64,000 nt of DNA from Pseudobutyrivibrio sp. (GTDB lineage Bacteria; Bacillota; Clostridia; Lachnospirales; Lachnospiraceae), in assembly GCF_017471675.1 (NCBI RefSeq), contig NZ_JAFUSK010000022.1, forward strand, positions 1 to 64,000, written 5' to 3'. Shown here piece by piece: positions 26,922 through 34,372 of the stretch. Within the stretch, counting starts at the first letter, position 1, and the number at the start of each line of letters is the position of its first letter. The position numbers and the translations under genes were made by a program. Under the pieces are notes generated by a model, which made no database searches, was not told the DNA's origin, and saw only the letters and a list, made by a program, of their open reading frames with translations.

Positions 26922-26977
26922 GTTAGTGCTTGCTAACAAGAACTATTAGACTATAACATATGTTAGCCTGCCCTAAC
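26922..26977. promoter_or_regulatory. Pair of GTTAG-N6-CTAAC inverted repeats
   Basis: Two copies, 26922-26937 and 26962-26977, with the same arms and the same 6-bp spacer, lie 40 bp apart between the surface-protein gene and the divergent thioesterase gene. The second overlaps a candidate minus-strand promoter (TTGTTA, 18 bp, TATAGT). This is the layout of a repressor bound as two dimers. Confidence 0.6.
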
Positions 26978-27048
26978 AATAAAAATCTTGAATATTTACA
27001 TGAAAAAAAATATCATATAATTAAAGATATTCATCAGGAGGTGTAGCT

Positions 27049-27504
27049 ATGGCTAAACAAGAAATTGAAGTTGCTGGTGCACCAAAACAGGTTACCATTA
27101 CCCCTTTTGAGCATCACACAAAATATCATGAAACAGATTTGCAGGGTGTTATTCACACATCTAATTATCTTAATTGGATAGAAGATGCCCGAATGAATTT
27201 GATGGAGCAGATGGGTCTTTCATTTAAACAGATGTTAGACATGGAGATTAGTTCTCCAATGATTTCCCACTCCATAGAATACAGAAGTGAAGTTAAATTT
27301 GACGAAACTGTTGTTGTAGAAACAAAGCTTTTGTCCTATGATGGGCATGAAATGGAGGTTGCCTATCGTATTTACGATAAAGCTACTGGAGAAGACAGGG
27401 CTATTGCCAAAACCAGCCATTGCTTTGTAGATAGAAGTGGTATACCGATTTCTATGAAGCGCGCTTATCCGGAGCTGGATACGAAGTTCTTTGAATTTAA
27501 ATAA
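27049..27504 (+). CDS. Acyl-CoA thioesterase, 4HBT/YbgC hot-dog family
   Basis: The 151-residue single hot-dog domain has TKYHETDLQGVIHTSNYLNW, the signature with the catalytic Asp, and LSFKQMLD/EYRSEVKFDETV further on. AGGAGGTG precedes the ATG. It should hydrolyse an acyl-CoA; the chain is unknown. It is read alone, ending in the double hairpin at 27510-27580, and shares its upstream region with the divergent surface protein. Confidence 0.88.
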   Translation: MAKQEIEVAGAPKQVTITPFEHHTKYHETDLQGVIHTSNYLNWIEDARMNLMEQMGLSFKQMLDMEISSPMISHSIEYRSEVKFDETVVVETKLLSYDGHEMEVAYRIYDKATGEDRAIAKTSHCFVDRSGIPISMKRAYPELDTKFFEFK

Positions 27505-27509
27505 AAAAT

Positions 27510-27580
27510 CGGATGAGGTGCTTTTTATACACACCTCATCCGGCCCTTGGCCACCTTCCCCTCAAGGGGAAGGCTTTTTT
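27510..27580 (+). terminator. Double-hairpin repeat serving as terminator
   Basis: CGGATGAGGTG pairs with CACCTCATCCG (27510-27542), then CCTTCCCC-tcaa-GGGGAAGG (27554-27573) runs into CTTTTTT. The second hairpin recurs at 42660-42681, so this terminator belongs to a repeat family. Confidence 0.85.
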
Positions 27581-27818
27581 ATTGTTTCGCTCCTATTTCC
27601 ATTAACAGGTTGATAAGCTCGATGTCCGATTCCTGAACACGAAGGTTTGTTTCAATCTTCTCTCCTTTAGGATCTGTAATAGCAATCTCGATAACTGAAC
27701 CCGGTGTCATTGCCTTTCCCCTAGCTGCATTAAAAAATGGTAAAAGCTTAGGGTGATTTGAATTAAATTTTGCTGCTGCACTTCTTACTCTTAATAAGTC
27801 TGCTGGATTAAATGCCAT
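27579..27818 (-). CDS. Small conserved protein of unknown function, 79 aa
   Basis: The chain (MAFNPADLLRVRSAAAKFNS, then GSVIEIAITDPKGEKIETNL) has a helical start and a beta hairpin and ends in NLLMEIGAKQ. GGAG precedes the ATG. It is downstream of the hybrid kinase gene by 15 bp in the same direction. It is too short for a firm family call, but composition and codon pattern look like a real gene. Confidence 0.65.
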   Translation of the reverse strand: MAFNPADLLRVRSAAAKFNSNHPKLLPFFNAARGKAMTPGSVIEIAITDPKGEKIETNLRVQESDIELINLLMEIGAKQ

Positions 27819-27833
27819 AATTCTATTCTCCTA

Positions 27834-30170
27834 CTACAATATATATTTACGCAGTAGCTTACGAAGCTCCTCTTCCTTAATTGGCTTTTCAATATAATCA
27901 TCAAAGCCTAAGCGCTCATACTCTTCCTTGGCGCCAACTACTGCATTAGCCGTTTGCATGATAAGAGGTGTATCTTTATTAGGATTCTCGTCTAAGGAAT
28001 CTAATATGTTCTTAAGCTCTATACCATCCATACCTGGCATTAAATGATCAATAAATATCATATCATATTTTGTACTTTTTATCTTCTCTATTGCTTCTGC
28101 TCCACTAATGGCAGTTTCTACAGCCACATCTGTATTGTTAAGCAAAACTGAAAATACTCTAAGATTAATAGCAACATCATCTACTACAAGAATCTTGCCT
28201 AATATATCAAAGGTTTCGTGTCTGTCAGCCACACGTCTATCTCCGTTTGGTCCCATAGAGAATATGCCACATGGTTCAATAGAGCGTATTTCCTGAGGAA
28301 GTACAACTGTAAATGTGGTGCCCTTGCCCACTTCTGATTCAACAGATATAGAGCCATCCATCAAATCTATCAGCTGCTTTGTGATAGTAAGGCCTAATCC
28401 GGTTCCTTCTATCTTTTTGTGTTGGAACTCTCCTACTCTTCTAAATGAATCAAAAAGATATGGGATATTTTCTTTCTCAACACCAATTCCAGTGTCACTA
28501 ACCTTTACTATTAAAAGAAGACGGCCTTCAAATATTTTGCCATCGATGCCTAGACTAATTCGTCCCTCTGGTGTATATTTTACAGCGTTTGTAAGAAGAT
28601 TGGTGATAACCTGAATAATTCTTTCCTTATCACCCCTTAATACAGAAGGAAGCACATCACTCATATCTACCTCAAAGGCTAATCTGCTGGCCTTTGCTCT
28701 TGGGCGAACCAAAGCATAGCATTCTCTTACCATATCAATCAAATCATAATCTTCTTCCTCAATCTCTATCTTTCCTGCATTTACTTTTGCAAGGTCTAAC
28801 ACCTCGTTTACTATGCTAAGAAGGTAATTGCCTGCGCCATTAACATCTCTGGCGTAATCTAAGATATTCTCTTCCCTGCTTTCCCTAAGAATCATTTTGT
28901 TCATTCCAAGGATTGCGTTGATTGGAGTACGCATTTCGTGAGACATTCTTGTGAGGAATGCTGTGCTGGCCTCTTGCGCCTGTACTGCGGCGTACATATC
29001 TCGTTCCATGCTGCGGACATTACCAAGGGATCTTATATAAGACATTACTATCATAAACAATAAGCCCAAAAGAATTATCACTCTATCCATAGATGTTGGA
29101 TGATTGTGATAAGAAACAATCTGTACAACACCTGCAATCATGGCTCCTAATATTCCAATCATTTCAGGTAATAGCCTCTTGATATAGCCCTGAATAAAAT
29201 CGCACACACAGGTAACTATAAAAATAACTATAGAAAGAAGTATTCCCATAAAGGCAAATGGTAAAACGCCACTTAAATCAATCTTGTTAAAAAACTGAAG
29301 TATGATTCCAAGATACCCTACAAATATAGTAAGAACCTCGGTAACCATGTAGAATATGCGGTATCTCCCCTCCTGCAATCTGTCAAAATACATAGACATA
29401 ACGAAAGGCAACATAATCAGACTAATATAAGTAATATAGGAAATAAGGGAAAAATTAGGTGCAATAAACTGTCTTGTTGTGGATTCTGAAAGTGCCCAAA
29501 GTCCTGCACACATTACACCCCATCCAGCAAAGAAAAGAGGCTGGGTCTTATTGTAAGAAAGCTTTACTCCCACACCTATTACAAAGGCTATGAAGCCAAG
29601 CATTATAAGAAGCCCCGATAAAAACATGGAAAGCTTTTCTCTCTCAAACAAATCCAGTGTGATTCCAAGCTGAGTACCAATCGTTATCTCATCAAGGACG
29701 CCTGAATAATTGTTGTTGCCTACAAATTCGATTCTAAGAAGCTTCCCCTCATCAACCTTTTTAACTGGAACAAACATCAATGCCCCTGGGCTATTGTTAC
29801 CAAATTTGCGGGTATACTTAGTAGAATACTCATATATAAGCTTATCGTTAATATAGGCATATACATCCTGCTTTTCAGAATTAAAGGATACATACAATCG
29901 GTCAGCAAAAACACCAGTAATCTCCTTTTGAATTACCAGCCTATTACCTGTTGACATTTCGTATTCTCCAGGAACTGTAATATCCTTATAACTACCATCG
30001 GAATCTAACCGCTGCCATCCTTCACTATAGTTTTCTAAAGAAAAATCACTGTACGTGCGTTCATCAGGCCAGAAATGCTCGCCATATATCATAAGTCCTA
30101 TGACAAAGACATATAAAACAACACTACAGGTAATTATTATCTGAAAAACAAATCTACTAGTCTTTTCCAT
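27834..30170 (-). CDS. Hybrid sensor histidine kinase with fused receiver
   Basis: The 778 residues hold a TM segment (8-29), an extracytoplasmic beta-sandwich (40-165, similar to 7TMR-DISM sensors), seven TM helices (180-380), a HisKA domain with H411 in RMSHEMRTPINAILG, an HATPase domain (DTGIGVEKENIPYLF, GTGLGLTITK) and a C-terminal receiver with phospho-Asp708 in FIDHLMPGMDG. Lys in DYIEKPI completes the receiver. The 7TMR-DISM layout suggests sensing of an outside ligand, possibly sugar. There is no response regulator gene beside it. Confidence 0.93.
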   Translation of the reverse strand: MEKTSRFVFQIIITCSVVLYVFVIGLMIYGEHFWPDERTYSDFSLENYSEGWQRLDSDGSYKDITVPGEYEMSTGNRLVIQKEITGVFADRLYVSFNSEKQDVYAYINDKLIYEYSTKYTRKFGNNSPGALMFVPVKKVDEGKLLRIEFVGNNNYSGVLDEITIGTQLGITLDLFEREKLSMFLSGLLIMLGFIAFVIGVGVKLSYNKTQPLFFAGWGVMCAGLWALSESTTRQFIAPNFSLISYITYISLIMLPFVMSMYFDRLQEGRYRIFYMVTEVLTIFVGYLGIILQFFNKIDLSGVLPFAFMGILLSIVIFIVTCVCDFIQGYIKRLLPEMIGILGAMIAGVVQIVSYHNHPTSMDRVIILLGLLFMIVMSYIRSLGNVRSMERDMYAAVQAQEASTAFLTRMSHEMRTPINAILGMNKMILRESREENILDYARDVNGAGNYLLSIVNEVLDLAKVNAGKIEIEEEDYDLIDMVRECYALVRPRAKASRLAFEVDMSDVLPSVLRGDKERIIQVITNLLTNAVKYTPEGRISLGIDGKIFEGRLLLIVKVSDTGIGVEKENIPYLFDSFRRVGEFQHKKIEGTGLGLTITKQLIDLMDGSISVESEVGKGTTFTVVLPQEIRSIEPCGIFSMGPNGDRRVADRHETFDILGKILVVDDVAINLRVFSVLLNNTDVAVETAISGAEAIEKIKSTKYDMIFIDHLMPGMDGIELKNILDSLDENPNKDTPLIMQTANAVVGAKEEYERLGFDDYIEKPIKEEELRKLLRKYIL

Positions 30171-30347
30171 TTTAGTCCCTCAATACACATAAAAATTGAA
30201 ATTCTTAAGATTTATTTTAATCTTTAATCCTATTCAAAACAACAAGTTACGAAAAATGTCACAGAATTTTAAACATTATATACACTTTTAAATGATATAC
30301 TGATTTTAAATGAGCAGATTCTTATTAAAATCTCGTAGGAGGTGACT

Positions 30348-31295
30348 ATGGCCAGTTCAGAACAGATTGCAAGAGAATATTATGATAAAGGTATGGAGTT
30401 AATCCACTCAACTAATGTGGAGCTTGCTATTGATAATCTAAATATGGCTCTTTCTATTTATGAAGAATTAGATGATGCTATTTCTTATATTTGGACAATG
30501 CGAGGCCTTGCTATTGCATACGGTATTCTAGGATATGACAGTAAGGTGCTGCAAAAATGTCTTATTGCGCTTAACTATGCTGATAAAAAAGGAATACAAG
30601 GAGCAAAGCATCTATTCTATACAACCATCTGCGATAGATATATGATTCTTGGTGATTATGACAGTGCCATAAACTACGGTAAAATGGCGCTTCAGGATTT
30701 AGAGGATCATGGCACCGATTTTCCTAATGAGCCTCACTCTTATATGGTGGCCTGCATGAATTTAGCATATTCATATTTGCACATTCGCAGATACCCGGAC
30801 GCAGAAAACTATCTGAAAAGAGCCAAGGAAATCGCAATGAAAAACGACATGCACCACCACGACCTTAGTATTTCTGTACTTAGTGCTAATTTACATTTTC
30901 ATATTGGCGATGAGCAATATGTCTACGACCATATTGATGAATTAGTTACCTTTATTAAGAACTCAAGGATTACCATTCAGGATTATATTCAGGATTTACG
31001 TCTTCTAATTGAAACCTTCTGCGGAATGAAGGAATTCGCTAAAGCTGAAGCTGTTGCCACAAGCCTTGAATCATCTGCTACCATCTCTAATGATGTACAC
31101 ATGAAGCTTGCTGCTGCTCAGCTTTACATGATGGTGTACAAGCTAAGTGGTGAAACAGAGAAATATCATAATTCCTGCGTTAAGTTTGCTGAGGGAACCA
31201 TTGCCGTAAAAGAAGCAGAGGCTGCAGAACATTTGCTGGAGATGGACACTGCAATCGCATTGTCTATTGCCGATACTCCTTTGGATTTATTATAA
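30348..31295 (+). CDS. TPR-repeat protein
   Basis: Start set at the ATG 8 bases after AGGAGG; a GTG two codons earlier lies in the spacer. The 315-residue all-helical protein has TPR units at about 15-50, 52-90, 92-130 (YDSAINYGKMALQDLEDHG) and 135-175 (YPDAENYLKRAKEIAMKN), then irregular helices. It resembles the N-terminal TPR half of Lachnospiraceae GGDEF proteins, but no GGDEF domain follows. It is divergent from the sensor kinase and is followed after 25 bp by an unknown surface protein. Confidence 0.8.
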   Translation: MASSEQIAREYYDKGMELIHSTNVELAIDNLNMALSIYEELDDAISYIWTMRGLAIAYGILGYDSKVLQKCLIALNYADKKGIQGAKHLFYTTICDRYMILGDYDSAINYGKMALQDLEDHGTDFPNEPHSYMVACMNLAYSYLHIRRYPDAENYLKRAKEIAMKNDMHHHDLSISVLSANLHFHIGDEQYVYDHIDELVTFIKNSRITIQDYIQDLRLLIETFCGMKEFAKAEAVATSLESSATISNDVHMKLAAAQLYMMVYKLSGETEKYHNSCVKFAEGTIAVKEAEAAEHLLEMDTAIALSIADTPLDLL

Positions 31296-31320
31296 TCTCT
31301 GTTATGGAGAGTAATGAATC

Positions 31321-32505
31321 ATGAAGAAAAAATTAGGAATTGCATTAATTATTATTTTTACTGTAGCTATTTTCATTAAAGCTGAGTTGGATTTCAATCC
31401 CTCTGTTCGAGTATTGGCCTCTGTAATTAATTTTTCAGAGTCCACCCTTAAAAGCTCAGATTATCTGGCTTACAATATTGACCTGAAGGATTTGTTTAGA
31501 AATTATACAAATGCAGACATTAGCTACACCGGTAGCGCTTATATTAAAAAGGTTAAAGGCTTCCCTTATTCTATCAGCGGTAGCATTAAGGGTGAACGTT
31601 CTTCAGAACAAAAAAAATTCTCATGTAAAGCTGATTTGGATGTGCTGGTATTAAACGTTGGAAAAATGGATGTTTATGCTGAGGATGACACTATATATCT
31701 GGTGGCACCTATGCTTGGTAACATATCCTACGGATTTGATACTAATGAGAATCTATTCTTAAAAGCACCTAATCTTAACAATGATATCAACAGGGAATGG
31801 TTCCACAATAATAAAAAGAATATTTTCAATTTCATTCGCAAAATCGATATTAAAAAAACTGATAAAACTTATACAGACGAAGATGGAACCAAAGCCACTG
31901 AGTTTGCCATTACCATCCCTAAGGGCGAAGGCGATTTCATTTGGGAATTGCTTGGTATGGATGCCCCTGACCATGATATTAAATCCTACATTTATCTGGA
32001 CAAGTTCAATCACACAAGAAAGCTTGTATTTGACCTTTCTTACAAAAGAAAGGGCGCTTACATTTCCATCTATGGCAAAAACCTAAGTACCTTAGAGCTT
32101 TTCAGCCCTCTTCCAGATAATGAACAGGTTATAGCAACCATAAAAAGAGATGGCAATACAACCTACACTAATGCTTACATTAATAATATCACCTATACCA
32201 CAAATGCTGGTGACAAGTTCACTATAGATTCCGGAGCTCTTTTAAACTATGTTGATGATGGAATTAAGATGGAATTGACAGATTTGGTGGTGGCCAAGAA
32301 TAGCACTTCTTTAGCAGAAGGCTATGTAAAGGGCAAAATCAAACAGGTTGATAATATGGGGGATGTGTTTAAAAATGCAGGTGCCGATTTGTCCCATGTT
32401 GATATTATTGATTGGGATGAAATAAAAAATGACACCGCCTCATTTATAGACGATGTCATTTCAAAAGCTCGTGATAATGTAGATATATTTGATATATTCG
32501 ACTAA
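31321..32505 (+). CDS. Secreted or membrane-anchored protein of unknown function
   Basis: The 394-residue protein has a single N-terminal hydrophobic helix (LGIALIIIFTVAIFI) and a long beta-rich body with LolA/LppX-like features (ADISYTGSAYIKKV, MDVYAEDDTIYLVAP), the kind of cup fold that carries lipids. It lacks a lipobox Cys, so it is likely anchored by the first helix. It is in an operon with the TPR protein. Function is not known. Confidence 0.75.
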   Translation: MKKKLGIALIIIFTVAIFIKAELDFNPSVRVLASVINFSESTLKSSDYLAYNIDLKDLFRNYTNADISYTGSAYIKKVKGFPYSISGSIKGERSSEQKKFSCKADLDVLVLNVGKMDVYAEDDTIYLVAPMLGNISYGFDTNENLFLKAPNLNNDINREWFHNNKKNIFNFIRKIDIKKTDKTYTDEDGTKATEFAITIPKGEGDFIWELLGMDAPDHDIKSYIYLDKFNHTRKLVFDLSYKRKGAYISIYGKNLSTLELFSPLPDNEQVIATIKRDGNTTYTNAYINNITYTTNAGDKFTIDSGALLNYVDDGIKMELTDLVVAKNSTSLAEGYVKGKIKQVDNMGDVFKNAGADLSHVDIIDWDEIKNDTASFIDDVISKARDNVDIFDIFD

Positions 32506-32507
32506 TC

Positions 32508-32951
32508 TTAGCTTTCCTCTGGGAAGCTTCCTAAAATTTTATATAGCAATTCGTATAGCTTAGCCGATTCATCAGGCGATAGCTGAACGCATTTGCCCAT
32601 TTTAGCAGGTATTTCACATGCCTGCTTTTTTAATTCCAAACCTTCGTCAGTAAGAGTAATAATAAGATTTCTCTCATCATCCTTAGAACGGCTTCGTTTA
32701 ACATATCCCTTCTGCTCTAGCTTTTTAAGTACTGGAGTAAGTGTACCTGAATCAAGGAACAGCTTATCACCAAGAGCCTTAACTGTAATCTCCTTCTCCT
32801 CCCACACTACCATCATGGTAATGTACTGAGTGTATGTAAGGTCGATTGGATCAAGGTATGGCTTGTACCTTTTCACTATCTCCTTAGAGCATGCATAAAG
32901 TGGAAAGCATAGCTGATTTGAAATTTTCAAGCAATCAAATTTATCGCCCAT
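32508..32951 (-). CDS. OhrR-type MarR family peroxide-sensing regulator
   Basis: The 147-residue protein has LKISNQLCFPLYACSKEIVK at the N-terminus, with Cys15 in exactly the position of the OhrR sensing Cys, then YTQYITMMVVWEEK, the winged helix (LGDKLFLDSGTLTPVLKKLE) and the wing DERNLIITLT. OhrR senses organic hydroperoxide by oxidation of this Cys. Here it is transcribed with trxA and trxB, not with ohr, so the loop links peroxide to the thioredoxin system. A matching operator lies at 34260-34274. Confidence 0.9.
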   Translation of the reverse strand: MGDKFDCLKISNQLCFPLYACSKEIVKRYKPYLDPIDLTYTQYITMMVVWEEKEITVKALGDKLFLDSGTLTPVLKKLEQKGYVKRSRSKDDERNLIITLTDEGLELKKQACEIPAKMGKCVQLSPDESAKLYELLYKILGSFPEES

Positions 32952-32970
32952 TGTAATTCACCTCTATTAA

Positions 32971-33282
32971 TTATAGATTTTTAGACACAAAATCTGTAAG
33001 TGCGTCCTTTGGAACAAAGCCTACGTTCATGTCTACCTTTTCGCCATCCTTTAAGACAACGATAGCTGGAATATTCATTATACCATATTCTCTAGCTAAA
33101 TCTGGATTATCATCAGTATCTACGCTATAGAAATTAGCCTTATATGCAAGCTCCTCTGATACTTCTTCGAGAACTGGAGCAAGCATCTTACATGGGCCAC
33201 ACCATGTAGCATTAAAATCTAAAACTGAAATTCCTGACTTATCAAGTGTCTTAAATTCATCCTGATTAATTTTCTTTACCAT
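32971..33282 (-). CDS. trxA: Thioredoxin
   Basis: The 103-residue protein has the active site TWCGPCKMLAPVLEE and the cis-Pro loop MNIPAIVV, both standard for thioredoxin. It is reduced by the TrxB encoded just upstream (30 bp gap) and precedes ohrR. GGAG lies 6 bases before the ATG. Confidence 0.96.
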   Translation of the reverse strand: MVKKINQDEFKTLDKSGISVLDFNATWCGPCKMLAPVLEEVSEELAYKANFYSVDTDDNPDLAREYGIMNIPAIVVLKDGEKVDMNVGFVPKDALTDFVSKNL

Positions 33283-33312
33283 AGTATATCTCCTTTCAAA
33301 TTAAATCAACAA

Positions 33313-34185
33313 TTACTCTGTAGCTTTCTTTAGTTCTGTTAAATATGAAACAGCTGAAAGAGCTGCAACATTTCCCTCTCCTGCTGCCTTGATGTACTGA
33401 TAAGGTGTACCAGTAATATCACCACAAGCAAACAAGCCCTTGATGTTAGTAGCCATCTGTCTATCTACTGCTACATGATTGCCATCCATTGTAAGACCAG
33501 GTACAAGCTGTGATGGAGCTATCTGCTGTCTAAGAATAAAAATACCATCTGCCTTATATGTATCCTTATCTGTTTCAAGAGATGCAACACCATCCTTATA
33601 ATCTATAGATTTAGGCTTAACATCACAGGTTACTTCTATATTACCACCAAGTGAACCTGAATATTCATACTGAGGTAAATAATAAACCTTATCTGCGCGC
33701 TCTGCCAAGAACTCAGCCTCTTCCTCGTCCTCTGCACCATATGCAACGATTATAGCTGTCTTACCCTTATAAAGCGCTGCATCACATGTAGCACAATAGC
33801 TAACGCCACGTCCTAAGAATTCCATCTCGCCTGGGAATGGCTTCATAGTAGTCATTCCTGCTGCTACGATAACTGAGCTGGCCTCATAGTCACCACCGTG
33901 GCATTGAATAGCAAAATACTTACCCATGGAATAAACAGCATTAACCTTGTCCTCAGTAATCTCTACACCCATTGATGTGGCATGGTCAAGAAATGCCTTA
34001 GCCATATCCTCACCAGAAACATTAGGAAGCCCCAGGTAGTTCTGAATTGTGTGAGCCTTAGCTACCTTATCAGATGAGCCCTTTCCTCCAATAAGTAATA
34101 CTGATTTATTTCTAACCTTAGCAGTAATAGCTGCCTCTAAGCCTGCTGGACCAGTACCAATAACTGCAATATCATATCTTTCCAT
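33313..34185 (-). CDS. trxB: Thioredoxin reductase-like flavoprotein
   Basis: The 290-residue protein has GTGPAGLEAAITA for FAD, the redox pair CATC in YCATCDAALYKG, and the late FAD motif GLFACGDITGTPYQYIKAAG. The NADPH motif is degenerate: VAYGAEDEEEAEFLAERA replaces the usual GGGDSAxEEA and no HRR follows. This pattern occurs in ferredoxin-linked or atypical reductases (FFTR, DFTR), so the reductant may not be NADPH. It is the first gene of the trxB-trxA-ohrR operon. Confidence 0.85.
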   Translation of the reverse strand: MERYDIAVIGTGPAGLEAAITAKVRNKSVLLIGGKGSSDKVAKAHTIQNYLGLPNVSGEDMAKAFLDHATSMGVEITEDKVNAVYSMGKYFAIQCHGGDYEASSVIVAAGMTTMKPFPGEMEFLGRGVSYCATCDAALYKGKTAIIVAYGAEDEEEAEFLAERADKVYYLPQYEYSGSLGGNIEVTCDVKPKSIDYKDGVASLETDKDTYKADGIFILRQQIAPSQLVPGLTMDGNHVAVDRQMATNIKGLFACGDITGTPYQYIKAAGEGNVAALSAVSYLTELKKATE

Positions 34186-34253
34186 ATTATAACCTCCTTA
34201 AAAAAACACTTAGGAAGCCTATTAGATTTAATACAATCTTTTAGGTTGATTAA

Positions 34254-34282
34254 ATTGTACACAATCCAATTGTATTTGTCAA
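34254..34282 (-). promoter_or_regulatory. Promoter of trxB-trxA-ohrR with OhrR-like operator
   Basis: TTGACA (34277-34282) and TACAAT (34254-34259), 17 bp apart. The spacer holds TACAATTGGATTGTG (34260-34274), close to the TACAATT-AATTGTA type palindrome known for OhrR. Binding there would block polymerase, so the operon is probably released by organic peroxide. Confidence 0.75.
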
Positions 34283-34302
34283 CACGTTTTTTCGAAAAAA
34301 TT

Positions 34303-34333
34303 TAGGGCTCTAGGATTATTATCCTAAAGCCCT
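34303..34333 (-). terminator. Terminator of the surface-protein gene
   Basis: AGGGCTTTAGGAT and ATCCTAGAGCCCT form a 12-13 bp stem followed by AAATTTTTTCG on the minus strand. Confidence 0.85.
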
Positions 34334-34372
34334 GTGTTAAAAGCAAATATTACAATTAAAGTAAAGGTAAAA

